Positions 30,457 to 40,100 of a stretch of DNA of 64,000 bases are shown piece after piece. The notes below the pieces were generated by a model. The model saw only the letters and a list, made by a program, of their open reading frames with translations, did not search any database and was not told the origin of the DNA. Both the position numbers and the translations under genes were made by a program. The stretch is from positions 2,480,001 through 2,544,000 of the forward strand of contig VRMN01000001.1 of assembly GCA_008690995.1 (NCBI GenBank), written 5' to 3'. Positions within the stretch are counted from its first letter, which is position 1. Each line of letters opens with the position of its first letter. The stretch is from Porphyridium purpureum. Lineage: Eukaryota; Rhodophyta; Bangiophyceae; Porphyridiales; Porphyridiaceae.

Positions 30457-30473
30457 CACTGTACATACTGTAC
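30457..30473. promoter_or_regulatory. CACTGTAC and ACTGTAC elements between LAP and ORC4
   Basis: CACTGTAC (30457-30464) and ACTGTAC (30467-30473), preceded by TGTACAC, in the bidirectional upstream region; about 115-130 bases from the LAP ATG and 155-170 from the ORC4 ATG. Confidence 0.45.
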
Positions 30474-30627
30474 TCACGTTCAGCATCCAATCGGTTTCGA
30501 GTTTTTTTTAATTATTTTGTTAATCCTATGTTTAATCTTTCAGGTTTCGGCTTTCACGTTTGTTGCGGGGGAGTGGAGCTGGTGGTGAAGCTGGTCGTGT
30601 ACGTATGATGGGATTGGTGTGAGCAGG

Positions 30628-32040
30628 ATGGCACTGGTGGCGGGACGGCTGGTGCAGGCGGCACGGATACGAGACGTCCAGTCTGAAGGCGAACTGACAG
30701 ATGCTTTAAACAGTGTTTGCGCGCGGATCGTGTCGCGCATTGGGGCTGCGTGCTCCGGGATCAACGCGTCGTTTGTGCTCGTCGGCCCTCCAGGCTCCGG
30801 GAAGAGCGCTGCGGTTTGTGAGGCCATCCGGCGCGCGGAGCTCCACGCGGAGAAAAGTAATGGGCTCATTGTCCAGGTTCGTCTTCATGGCCGCCTGCAT
30901 GCTGACGAGCGCACGTCGTTGCTTGAAACCGCAGCGCAGCTGGCGCGTGCATCGTCGCGTCATGCGGATCGTCCAAACACGACACGAAGCATACAATACG
31001 GCTCACTCGGACCACGTGCGTCGATCGGAGAAATCCTGGGTGAAATCTCGGCGCACGTGCTCCGGCTAGCGCACATCCCGGGCTGCGTCTTTGTGTTCGT
31101 GCTTGACGCAGTGCATTTATTTGCCGCGCAAGGAAGCGCTGGAGGAGCGCAAAAACAGACGCTGCTGTATTGTTTACTCAATCTGCTCCAAGGCGAATCG
31201 GTGCGGGGTGTTTTCATCGGTATCACGCCTCGCATCGACGTCGTGGACCTTTTGGAGAAGCGCGTCAAGTCGCGCTTCTCCGGCGAAGTCATCGCAGCGC
31301 CCTTGCCGGACTCCGTTGAGCAAGTGTGTGACTTTCTGAAGAAGCGCTTGAAGCAGACGAGTGAAGCCCGTGGCAAAATAGAGCGTGAATGCTTCTGTGC
31401 GGGCATTGATCCCTTCTTCAAGGATCAGCGAGTGCTCAACATGCTCTCGCGCATGTTCATGCGATCACGTACCCTCGACTCTTTTCTATTGGTCATGAGC
31501 TACACTGTGGCGTGTGCTGATACATTGCAGATTGAATACTTTCTACAGGCGTACGCCGACCTGCACGTCTCAAAGCATGGCGTAGAGCGCCTCCTCAATT
31601 TATCGTCGCTGGAGCTCATGATCTTGTACGCTCTCACCAAAAAGGTATCCAGCGTGCGTCAAAATACTTCCGAAGCTGAGCTTCCCGACCCGCCGAGCTT
31701 TTCGTTTGATGCGGTGTATGCCGAATACCAGAGAGGCGCGCTTGCGGGCGAGCACATGGAATCCAACGCCAGCGTGGCGTTGCTTCCATCTTCCTCGTGG
31801 AATGCCGCCGCGCCGTCCACAGACTTGGTATCTATGCATGTCGCTCTCAAGGCGTATGAGCATCTGGTCGACCTTGGGCTCGTGTTATTGAAGCGGCCGC
31901 GTGGCCATCACGTTTCCACGCTCAGGTCTAGTGCTAGTATTCGAGCCGTGCCTGTCGTTCCGAGCGACGAGGTTGAGCGCGCCATGCTCGAGCACCCGGA
32001 CATGTCAATGGCGGCACAGCACTGGGTCACGATGACATAG
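30628..32040 (+). CDS. ORC4: Origin recognition complex subunit 4 (ORC4)
   Basis: AAA+ subunit of the origin recognition complex that loads MCM helicase. The 470-residue product has Walker A GPPGSGKS (53-60), an ORC4-type region QKQTLLYCLLNLLQ, and the strongly family-specific block FIGITPRIDVVDLLEKRVKSRF, which carries the Arg finger used by ORC1. A C-terminal winged-helix region follows (about 320-470, LLNLSSLELMILYALTKK). Walker B is altered: where animal ORC4 has LDEFD the protein has LDAVH (159-163), so its own ATPase site is probably inactive. ATG 30628 is chosen over the in-frame GTG at 30619. A five-codon upstream frame (30605-30622) ends just before the start and could dampen translation. 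Confidence 0.9.
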   Translation: MALVAGRLVQAARIRDVQSEGELTDALNSVCARIVSRIGAACSGINASFVLVGPPGSGKSAAVCEAIRRAELHAEKSNGLIVQVRLHGRLHADERTSLLETAAQLARASSRHADRPNTTRSIQYGSLGPRASIGEILGEISAHVLRLAHIPGCVFVFVLDAVHLFAAQGSAGGAQKQTLLYCLLNLLQGESVRGVFIGITPRIDVVDLLEKRVKSRFSGEVIAAPLPDSVEQVCDFLKKRLKQTSEARGKIERECFCAGIDPFFKDQRVLNMLSRMFMRSRTLDSFLLVMSYTVACADTLQIEYFLQAYADLHVSKHGVERLLNLSSLELMILYALTKKVSSVRQNTSEAELPDPPSFSFDAVYAEYQRGALAGEHMESNASVALLPSSSWNAAAPSTDLVSMHVALKAYEHLVDLGLVLLKRPRGHHVSTLRSSASIRAVPVVPSDEVERAMLEHPDMSMAAQHWVTMT

Positions 32041-32137
32041 AATTGTAATTAGCCATAAGTGATTTCTGTGGGATATGTACATTACGCTTTCACCGTCCTT
32101 AGATCAATCCAAGACATACGCATCTGGCAGAGATCCA

Positions 32138-32848
32138 CTACCACCGTGAGAAGGCGGCCATGAAGAAGCTCAAGGCAACAGTTCCAAGAAGGACGAGCCT
32201 GCTAATTGTTTCCCAGTCGTAATAGTCGTCCACAACCAAGTGCTCAGGGAGAAAGTGCGCATTCACGTAAGGCAAAGGCAGTCGCACGTCGGGTATCATA
32301 TCAAAGGTAACATAATGCCACGCCTCGAACGCCCAATAGAAACTTTCACTAAGCGTCTCATTGGCGCCTTCGGGGAGAACAGCGGTATGGTAAATTGCGG
32401 GAGGGCGCGGCGGCACGCTAAGTGCGACCCTGTTCAGCTGCGCCAAGGCGCGTTGCTCCTTCACTTGGTTCACGTAGATGGGAATCACCTGATTATGCTC
32501 GAACGCTGAGCAACACAATTTGCACTGTGGGCCCATGGAGTTCACGCACTGTAGATGGCTCGCGGCCACGCCGCAGAGGTCTGTGGAACACTCTTCCGGC
32601 ACGCTTCCCCGTGAATGCGCGCTGCGGGTGCAAGAAAGGAACAAACAGCTCCAACAGTACACATGCCCGCAGCTGAGCGTCACAACCGGCTCGTGCGCCA
32701 TTCTCCCACATACCAAACACAAGAACACGTCGCGGTTACTTGGCATATCCGCGGCCTTGTTTTGTCCATCCTGCTTCGCGCCGGCGTCTTCCGCGACGCC
32801 ACGAAGCGCTGCCTCCATCGACGCAGACAAGGATGGTATTGATGTCAT
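32138..32848 (-). CDS. Membrane-anchored RING-type E3 ubiquitin ligase (RNF5/RMA-like)
   Basis: Small E3 ligase resembling RNF5/RNF185 and plant RMA proteins, which act in ER-associated degradation. The 236-residue product from ATG 32848 has a RING at about 40-120: CLVC, LSCGHVYCWSC, and a terminal CKLC. Between the CWSC pair and the final Cys pair is an insertion of about 30 residues rich in Ser and Cys, much longer than in RNF5. One C-terminal hydrophobic segment (about 218-234, RLVLLGTVALSFFMAAF) would anchor it with the RING in the cytosol. The frame is open further upstream to a GTG, but the ATG at 32848 places the RING at the usual distance from the N-terminus. Confidence 0.8.
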   Translation of the reverse strand: MTSIPSLSASMEAALRGVAEDAGAKQDGQNKAADMPSNRDVFLCLVCGRMAHEPVVTLSCGHVYCWSCLFLSCTRSAHSRGSVPEECSTDLCGVAASHLQCVNSMGPQCKLCCSAFEHNQVIPIYVNQVKEQRALAQLNRVALSVPPRPPAIYHTAVLPEGANETLSESFYWAFEAWHYVTFDMIPDVRLPLPYVNAHFLPEHLVVDDYYDWETISRLVLLGTVALSFFMAAFSRW

Positions 32849-33074
32849 GTATCCGCATACGCACAAGCAGGGAGCAATACGCGCAGCCGTAGAGCGCTGA
32901 GCAAGTGCCACACACGCGCGTTGTTTATCAGGCAGCGGCGGACGTGTTGCTTCAGAAGGCGCCTTGTCCTCTTCTGTCGGAGCGAGGAGCCATTTTCTAC
33001 CTAAACGCACGGCTTTTTCGAAAGGCGAAGAAAAAGATGACCGTTTTCCAGAAGCATGATGACAAAGCCCAACC

Positions 33075-33096
33075 GTGTACACTAAACTAACTGTAC
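33075..33096. promoter_or_regulatory. GTGTACAC and ACTGTAC elements upstream of the RING gene
   Basis: Members of the recurrent TGTAC motif family about 230-250 bases upstream of the minus-strand RING start, just beyond the 3' end of the HIPL-like gene. Confidence 0.35.
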
Positions 33097-33133
33097 TTGT
33101 CTCTTCTCGGTTCGAGCGCGGCAGCGTCTCGGC

Positions 33134-34822
33134 TCATGGAGAGATCTTGAAGAGACCAAGTACCAAATCGCCCAGGAACGTCTCACTGTTCTGACCAGAC
33201 CCAACGGTCAGAACAAAGACCGGCCGCTCAAGCACAATCGCTGGCCCTTCCAGGTTCACTTCTTCCACGCTGAACTCCAACGGACCTCCGGGCGACGGTT
33301 CAAGATAGTACAGGATCTTTGAGCAAAAGTCCGTGAAGACATACTTCCCCGTCAGGAAAGTCTCGTCGTCGCGCTCGTAGACTGAACCGCCCGAAATACT
33401 GCAGCCTCCGCCCTGATGCGTGTATTCGCCAATGGGCACCGTGAACGCCGACGAACCGCACTCTGGCACCTCAATGTCTCGCTGAACGCATCCGGCGATG
33501 CGATTAATGCATCTTGATCCTTCCAAGCGCGGCCACCCAAGGTTCACCAACGGGTCTGCGGGCATGCGCGAAACAGGAACGCGAGAAACCTCTTCGATGT
33601 CGTTTTGGCCGACATCAGCAATGTACAGAAACCCATTATGAATCGAAATACGCCACGGGTTGCGCACCCCAATCAAAAAGATTGATGGGTCATACCCATC
33701 TTCGTTATCGGCCAGTGGATTCGACGCGGGCACAAGGTATGGCTCTGAGTCGTCTGCGCCAACGTCCACATCTATACGCAGGATGCTGCCCAACGCGGAA
33801 GCTCGGTTTTGGCCATAACACGCAGGGTCATTCCCAGAACCGCCGTCTCCTAGTGCAACGAACAAAAGCCCGCTTGCGTCAAAACGCAAACCGCCGCCAT
33901 TATGGTTACTAAAGGGTTGCGCTGTCTCAAGGATGATCTTCAACGATCCTGGGTCTAAGACAAAGCTGCTACCCGGCATCAACGTGAAACGAGCCACCGT
34001 TGTGCGCCGAGCCCCGTCCAAAGGTGAAAAGTTGATGAACACGTAACCGTTCGTTTCAAAGTTTGGATGCACGGCGATGCCCAGCGCGCCAAGTTCTGCA
34101 TTCTGGCTCACAGAAAGTTGCAACGCGTCACCGATTGGTACTGACAAATCGTTAGCGTACGCACGAACTAGCCCCTGTCGGAAGAGTAAATATTTCATGT
34201 TGCTGCCTGCCTGCGTCAGATCCATAATTTGTGGTTCAGTCAGAACCTGCGCCAGTGTCGCTCGCGGGGAGGGCATCGGCGATGGGCTCGGTGATGGGCT
34301 CGGCGATGGGCTCGGCGATGGGCTTGGCGACGGGCTTGGCGATAGGCTCGGCGACGGGCTCGGCGACGGGCTCGGCGATGGGCTCGGCGATGGGCTCGGC
34401 GATGGGCTGGGCGATGGGCTTGGCGACGGGCTTGGCGATAGGCTTGGCGACGGGCTTGGCGATGTCGTTGTCCCACTCACACGTGCCAGCACCCGCCCGA
34501 ACCGAAGTGAGCAGTCCACTAAGCCTTGTTCGTCCTCCGTCCCAACAGGCACGAAGACGGCCGCTTGACCCTCCTCGCACACCTCTACGGCGGCGCTCAC
34601 GTCCTGATCACACGCGCATCGAAACGCGGAGCAGTCCTGGAAGTCGCATACCCCCGCGTTCCCACCGACTGGCTGGGCGCACCGCAGCCCAGTCTCCTCA
34701 AAGCATGCGCACAGTTCGGTCCCACACTCCGTCTGCGCGCATGCGAGACTGATAAAAGCGAACGCAACGACCACGAGTGGCACGAGCAACGCGCGCATCC
34801 CGCTCTTTGTCAACACCCTCAT
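33134..34822 (-). CDS. Secreted HIPL-type glucose/sorbosone dehydrogenase-like protein with Ser-Pro linker
   Basis: Six-bladed propeller protein related to PQQ-dependent soluble glucose dehydrogenases and the HIPL proteins of plants and animals. ATG 34822 opens a clear signal peptide (1-30, [21 protein letters not shown]). A Cys-rich module (about 31-105, with [11 protein letters not shown] and FRCACDQ) follows. Next is a long Ser-Pro repeat of about 70 residues (coded at about 34259-34463), then the propeller (about 195-563) with [43 protein letters not shown] and [13 protein letters not shown]. The Ser-Pro linker resembles hydroxyproline-rich, O-glycosylated cell-wall spacers of algae. Cofactor use and activity are unproven. 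The upstream frame has no ATG before 34822. Confidence 0.85.
   Translation of the reverse strand: MRVLTKSGMRALLVPLVVVAFAFISLACAQTECGTELCACFEETGLRCAQPVGGNAGVCDFQDCSAFRCACDQDVSAAVEVCEEGQAAVFVPVGTEDEQGLVDCSLRFGRVLARVSGTTTSPSPSPSLSPSPSPSPSPSPSPSPSPSPSPSPSPSPSPSLSPSPSPSPSPSPSPSPSPSPSPMPSPRATLAQVLTEPQIMDLTQAGSNMKYLLFRQGLVRAYANDLSVPIGDALQLSVSQNAELGALGIAVHPNFETNGYVFINFSPLDGARRTTVARFTLMPGSSFVLDPGSLKIILETAQPFSNHNGGGLRFDASGLLFVALGDGGSGNDPACYGQNRASALGSILRIDVDVGADDSEPYLVPASNPLADNEDGYDPSIFLIGVRNPWRISIHNGFLYIADVGQNDIEEVSRVPVSRMPADPLVNLGWPRLEGSRCINRIAGCVQRDIEVPECGSSAFTVPIGEYTHQGGGCSISGGSVYERDDETFLTGKYVFTDFCSKILYYLEPSPGGPLEFSVEEVNLEGPAIVLERPVFVLTVGSGQNSETFLGDLVLGLFKISP
34259..34463 (-). repeat. Ser-Pro coding tandem repeat in the HIPL-like gene
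   Basis: About 200 bases of near-perfect 6- and 12-base units (GGCTCGGCGATG type on the plus strand) encoding SPSP with occasional Leu on the minus strand. Such arrays expand and contract easily, so the length may vary between strains. Confidence 0.85.
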
Positions 34823-35079
34823 GTTGTCTTTCCCGCGGGCGCGCGCGCGCGGCCGGCCACTTCCTTCCTTTGCTGTAATTACGCCGCCGCCTCCAAAACG
34901 AGAGCCGCGGCGTGAAACTGTTTCAAGCGATGCATCTGCGTCGTGAACTGGAACCAGAGCGACGAGCACCTCAACGATACGCGTTCCGTAAATTCAGAGC
35001 CGTGCAGGATATTTTTTTCGTTCAGTCACGCTGTACACAAACACACCGTGTTTATTGTTGAGTGTGCGTAGGGGGAGAC

Positions 35080-36663
35080 TTACGCATCAGCTGGGAGTGG
35101 CGTGAGGCGTTGTTTGCATGAGCTGAAAATGGTGGAGAAGAGCCGAACTTGGCCAATGGCGTCCATGACATCTGGCACAGGCACGCGGAGGGCGACGAAG
35201 CGCTTGCGGAGATCCTTGGACCCGGAGATGGCGAGCAGGTTGTGATGCTCCAGAGAGGTCTGGCACAGGTCGACAAATTGCGACATCGACACGTGCTGCA
35301 CGTTCAGAACGCGCGCTTGGCGCGACATCTCGTCGTATAGTGTGCCCAGAGTCAGACGGCGCTGGCCATGCTGCGCAAGACTGAACACAAGGCGCACGGC
35401 GCACGCCAGTGTGAGTTGTTGGTGCAGCGGTAGGCCCTGCATCACCGCAATGCTCGCTCCGCTTCCGCCTTTGGCTTGTAAAAGAGCACACACACGGCCG
35501 AGGTAGTATCCTGCATCGCGGCGCGGTGCGCTTTCACTCGCCTCGCATCCGGCGTCGTTTGCGACCTTGTGGCTCGGAAGGCTGTCCGCGCCGGCTCCAT
35601 GGTCGCAGTACAAGGCGCTGAGAAGCACTTGCCGAGCTATGCGTACATCTCCGGTCGTCGCCGCCACGCGCTTGCAGCACAGCTGAAGCGCAGGCTTGAT
35701 TGCATCTGCATCGGGATGCTCGGCAACGTGTGCCTGGAGAATGTGTGCGAGGGCGTCGGCCGTGTAGCTGGTAAACAGCACGGTTTCTGGCATGGATGCC
35801 GACGCACGCAGCCACGGTACCGCACGCGTGGGCATATCGAGAGCATTTGCGATGCCCACGATACCAATTCTACCTGCTGATCGTTTTGGCAGTTCAAAAA
35901 CCGAATACAGCAAGGATTGGTCCCGAGATAGCAGAAAATCCATCTCATCAAAAACCAGCAACACACGCCGCGCTCCTGAGCCTGATCGAGACACAGTGGC
36001 CACAAGCTGTTCGCAAGCCGTTCTAGAGTCCATGCCGAGAACGCAAGCATCCTTATTTCCAGACTTTCTTCTCAGTTGCTCGAGTACCGTGGGCAGGAGC
36101 GCATTGGCGTTGTCCCGGAACTCGGCACAGTTTACGGAGATAACATCGATACGGTCGCTCAGTGCAGAAACCACGCGACTGACTGTCAAAGATTTGCCAG
36201 TTCCAGGAAGGCCGCACACGTAAACATTTGCCACTGGACTGGCACGCACATTTTCCCCTTGCCGAGAGGGAGGAGCAGACGCGTCTGCGAAGGCGTGAAG
36301 TATTTCAGCCAATCTTTGGGACTCTTGCTCGCGCCCGAACACCACATGAGACACCTGGGCAGCCTGTTTGACTGTCGCGGCTCTCATCGGCTGCGCGTCG
36401 GTTCGCTCCTTTGCGCTGCCCTTTCCCAGCTCAATCGCAGGCACGCCAACGGAGATACGTGTCGCTTTGCTGATTTTGCCAAACTTGATTCGCGGTCCCG
36501 AGCGAGACGACTGCAGCTTCTGCGGCTCCTGTGACGTTTTCTCTCGCGCGAGTCGATGCGCGTCTGCTGCTGCCTGACTGGCAAGGCGCCCATTCTCACC
36601 AGCCGCAAGCCGGCGCGCGCCGAGATCGGCCGCCAGGCTGCCTTGCCGGGTCCTTGTGACCAT
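35080..36663 (-). CDS. CDC6: CDC6 replication licensing AAA+ ATPase
   Basis: CDC6/ORC1-like ATPase that joins ORC at origins to load MCM2-7. The 527-residue product has a basic, Ser/Thr-containing N-terminal tail (about 1-105), Walker A GLPGTGKS (151-158), Walker B VFDEMDFLL (DEMD at 239-242) and sensor-1 IGIVGIANALDM. The C-terminal winged-helix domain (about 400-520) has LTLGTLYDEMSRQ. The catalytic motifs are intact, unlike ORC4 nearby. A BAH domain is absent, favouring CDC6 over ORC1. ORC4 lies 3 kb away. A retrotransposon LTR begins 214 bases upstream of the ATG, in the same orientation. Confidence 0.9.
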   Translation of the reverse strand: MVTRTRQGSLAADLGARRLAAGENGRLASQAAADAHRLAREKTSQEPQKLQSSRSGPRIKFGKISKATRISVGVPAIELGKGSAKERTDAQPMRAATVKQAAQVSHVVFGREQESQRLAEILHAFADASAPPSRQGENVRASPVANVYVCGLPGTGKSLTVSRVVSALSDRIDVISVNCAEFRDNANALLPTVLEQLRRKSGNKDACVLGMDSRTACEQLVATVSRSGSGARRVLLVFDEMDFLLSRDQSLLYSVFELPKRSAGRIGIVGIANALDMPTRAVPWLRASASMPETVLFTSYTADALAHILQAHVAEHPDADAIKPALQLCCKRVAATTGDVRIARQVLLSALYCDHGAGADSLPSHKVANDAGCEASESAPRRDAGYYLGRVCALLQAKGGSGASIAVMQGLPLHQQLTLACAVRLVFSLAQHGQRRLTLGTLYDEMSRQARVLNVQHVSMSQFVDLCQTSLEHHNLLAISGSKDLRKRFVALRVPVPDVMDAIGQVRLFSTIFSSCKQRLTPLPADA

Positions 36664-36871
36664 GCCTATGTGTAGATCAATCCAGCACCTTCGGAAGGAC
36701 TTGCTTCAATTCTGAGACCAGTCACGTCGGTCGGCATCATCAAGCTGCGGCCTGGCGCTCCGCAGCACAACCCAAGTTTGCGCGCGAACGACGCACGGGG
36801 CACTGAGCACAGCTGAACCTTTTTCATAAGTAAACCACCGCATGGAATGAGAACATCCGCTTGAGCCAAGC

Positions 36872-36876
36872 CTTTT
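36872..36876. repeat. Target site duplication, left copy
   Basis: CTTTT directly left of the left LTR, matching CTTTT at 42278-42282. Five bases is the usual size for Ty1/copia integration. Confidence 0.8.
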
Positions 36877-37178
36877 CGTGGGTTTTCTGTTAACGATCAA
36901 CGAAGAACCCTTTTACTATTCCCCTTCCCTTACCTTCTCTCTTTTCTTCTAGGCTTATCCGTCTGCCATCTCTGCGCGACCGCACCCACTATATAGACGC
37001 CCGCCGGGTCCTTGTTGATGCAATCTGACCACATCGAGTCACGTCACATCGGCATCCGGCGGGACGCTAGTCGAGTCACATCGCATTACACCCGCTGAAT
37101 CCCCGTCACGACGTCCCGGTACGTTCGCACTCGCCCTTCCGCACGCCCATCGACGAGTGGGACGGGCAACTTTCCACG
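36877..37178 (-). repeat. 3' LTR of the copia element
   Basis: 302 bases, identical by eye to the other LTR. It holds a TATATAG-like sequence near 36990 that could serve as the LTR promoter and lies about 330 bases upstream of the CDC6 start in the same orientation. Confidence 0.93.
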
Positions 37179-40100
37179 CGCCCCGTGCACGTCTCGCTCT
37201 CGATCGTTGGAAGCGCCCTTCCTAAGGTTGGCAATAGCACGTGTAAATGCCACTCGTTCCATCGGCTTCGTGAAGATGTCTGCGCAATTCGATATTCCGG
37301 GGACAGACACGAGGTTCGAGTCTTCTCCATCAAAAGCGTCCGAGAGGGTGGCTACAGTGACGCCGTGTGTCTTCCCGAGACTTGCCATCTTGGCGGAGTA
37401 TCCTCGTCGAACGGCCTTCACCGCTGCTTCGCTGTCGCAACACACAGCGAGCGGTACGCGCGTTCCAACGAGCCCTCGGATTACAACTTCGGCGTTAGGA
37501 ATCGTAGTTCGCATGATCCTGCCAAGGGCGGTGAGTTCCGCCTCCGCGGTGGATAATACCGAGGCCCGTTGTGCTTTCGAAAACCAATCTACCAAGTAGT
37601 TCTCTTCTCCGTTTGAGAAGTATACGCAACCGCCGGAAGTTGACCGCCGCGTCGCGGGACAGCCTGCATGGTCGCTATCTGAAAAGGCGACTATTCGTAC
37701 CTGATCTCCCAGGCGCCCCGCGCTGCCGTATTCCAAGACACTATCCTGGCTCCCGTGCACGTACCGCACGATTCGGTCGAGAATCGCCGATGCTGCCTTG
37801 CTCCACTTGTCCACAAAGCGCGAGACATATGCGACCGAGTATGCTATTTCGGGCTTTACCGTGCGTGCGAGCCACATTAGGCGTCCGACGTGTTGCCGGC
37901 AAGTCGTACTGACTTCCGCTTCGTCGTAGAGCGCCGCCTCTGGAAATACCATGGGGGTTGCCGCATCGCGCGTGCCCCTCGTCCTCACAGTCGAGTCGCG
38001 CTCGTACTCATCTATAATGGTCTTTGCGTAGTCCGTACCATCAATCTTTACCCTTCCGTTCGTTCTGGAAATCCGCATGCCAAGGTGAAGGACCGGGCTC
38101 TCGCCGAGCCACTGCGGTTGCTCGTCGATCACGAATTCTTGATATAACTCACTCATGGCATTCCGTGCCTCGTCTTTCCGCCCCGCTAAGACCACGTCGT
38201 CAACGTACATTACCAAGACGAGTCCTGCCGCGTTCCCCTCGAGGCTTCTACGGATATACACTCCTGCTGTGACCTCCACCCATCCGAGACGCAACAAGCG
38301 ACTACGAGCTTCGCGCGCGAAGTCCGCTCCCGCTCTCGGTAATCCGTACATTGCCTTGCGGAGATGATGGGCGGTGCCCGTCTTCCCGCCTGCCTCGCTG
38401 GGAAGGATTACATACACCGGTCCCCCGCTGCACTCGGCCTGCAGGTAGGCGCTGGTGATGTCAACAAAGCCCACTTCTAATTCGTTCATCTGCGCCCACG
38501 CCAGCACGATCCTTAGCGCAGCTAAAGATGCCGGCGCCTCGTAGGGAACGGTAAGAGACACTGGGACCCCCGTCATGTCCGTAATGCGATCCCCCCCGGC
38601 CACGAGCCTTGCCTTGATCTTGCGCTCCTCAACAGGACGCTCCGTGTGCTTTTCGGCTACCACCATGTGCGCCCTTACAATAAGTCCCTCGGTAATGGAG
38701 TTCAGAGTGACCGGTTCCGGATCCCACACGCCGAAGCGCCGCATTTGCCCGAGCTCATTCTCAATGGCCTCAGCTGCCCTTCCATCCGTGGTGGCTTCTC
38801 GTCTGCTCATTACCCTGGTAACATTTATGGTCACGGAAGGAAAGCGCGCCGCTATTCGGGCCGAGCGACGGGCGTTCTTCTTTGTACGCCTGATTTCTTT
38901 GCCCTCCTTAGCCGCCCGCCGCGCCGCGACCTCCTGGCTTAGCTGCTTTTCCCGCTCGTCGATGGCCTTCAGGCGTTCCGTGATTGCTTCAACCCTCGCT
39001 TTGATTCCCGTCTCTTCCGACGCGACGTTGTCGCGCTGTGCGACTGCCAAATCCCCGTCCGGATCGTACGCGATCACCTTTTCCATTTCTGCGAGCGGTT
39101 CTGCGCCCGGCACGCGCATGGTGAAGTCTTTGAATACTCTGAAATCTCTTGTCCACGTCGTCGCTCCAGACCCTGTCTCGAGAACTTCGAGGGCGGCGGG
39201 GTGGTCCCGAGCCCCGACGACCACTCCCTCGCGCGTGGTAGGAGCGAACTTGTTGGCTACGTCGTCCACTTTATAGACCACCCGCGATCCGAATGGAGCC
39301 ATCAGCCATGGCTTGCCGCTCTCGACCCATCCCTGTCCGTATCTGCGCTCAAAGGGAGTTAGTCCGTCCCTACCCAGGTGCACCCGATTGTACCAGAACG
39401 CGAAGAATTTGGCTGCTCTGAAAAACCAGACGACGTGCAAACCCGATTGCCATAAGAGGCAACGAATGACGGCATTCAACGTGTGGTGCAGTCTTTCCAG
39501 TCGCGCGTGTCCGTTCGGTCTATGAGGGATGCAGAGGGTATGTTCAACGTTCCTCTCGCGCAGAACGCGCGCGAACGCGCCCCTAAACTCGCTGCCCGAA
39601 TCTGTGCGCATCCGTTTCGGCCAATCTCTCCCAGCTTGGCACTCGACAAGCGCCTCGCGGCAGGCCAGGGCAGTCTTATCGACGACTCCCGCGACTTCTA
39701 TCCACCCCGTGTGCTCGTCGACATGTGTCAGGATGTATCGATATCCTTCCCGCGAACGGACCTTGGCGCCGGCGTCGACCAGGTCCACCCCTATTTCTTC
39801 GTCAAAGCGTGCAGCGACCCCAGGTGCTCGCGCGTGCGCGTCGACATCAATTCGGTAAGACGGCCGCATTTTCAGCTTCGCCCTTGTACAAACCTCGCAC
39901 GACGTGCGAGCAGGCATGTGCAGGAGCGCGTGTCCGTCGGGCACATTTGAAACTGTGGTGCCAAGGGCGAGACGATCGACCCATGTCATTGCGCGTCGAA
40001 TACCTCGTATCGCATTTGGCGCTCCATCGTCGCTTGAACTTGACGCTATGTCGCCGGTTTGTGCCTCCCCCGGCGAATCAGGTTCTGGGATCAGGCTACA

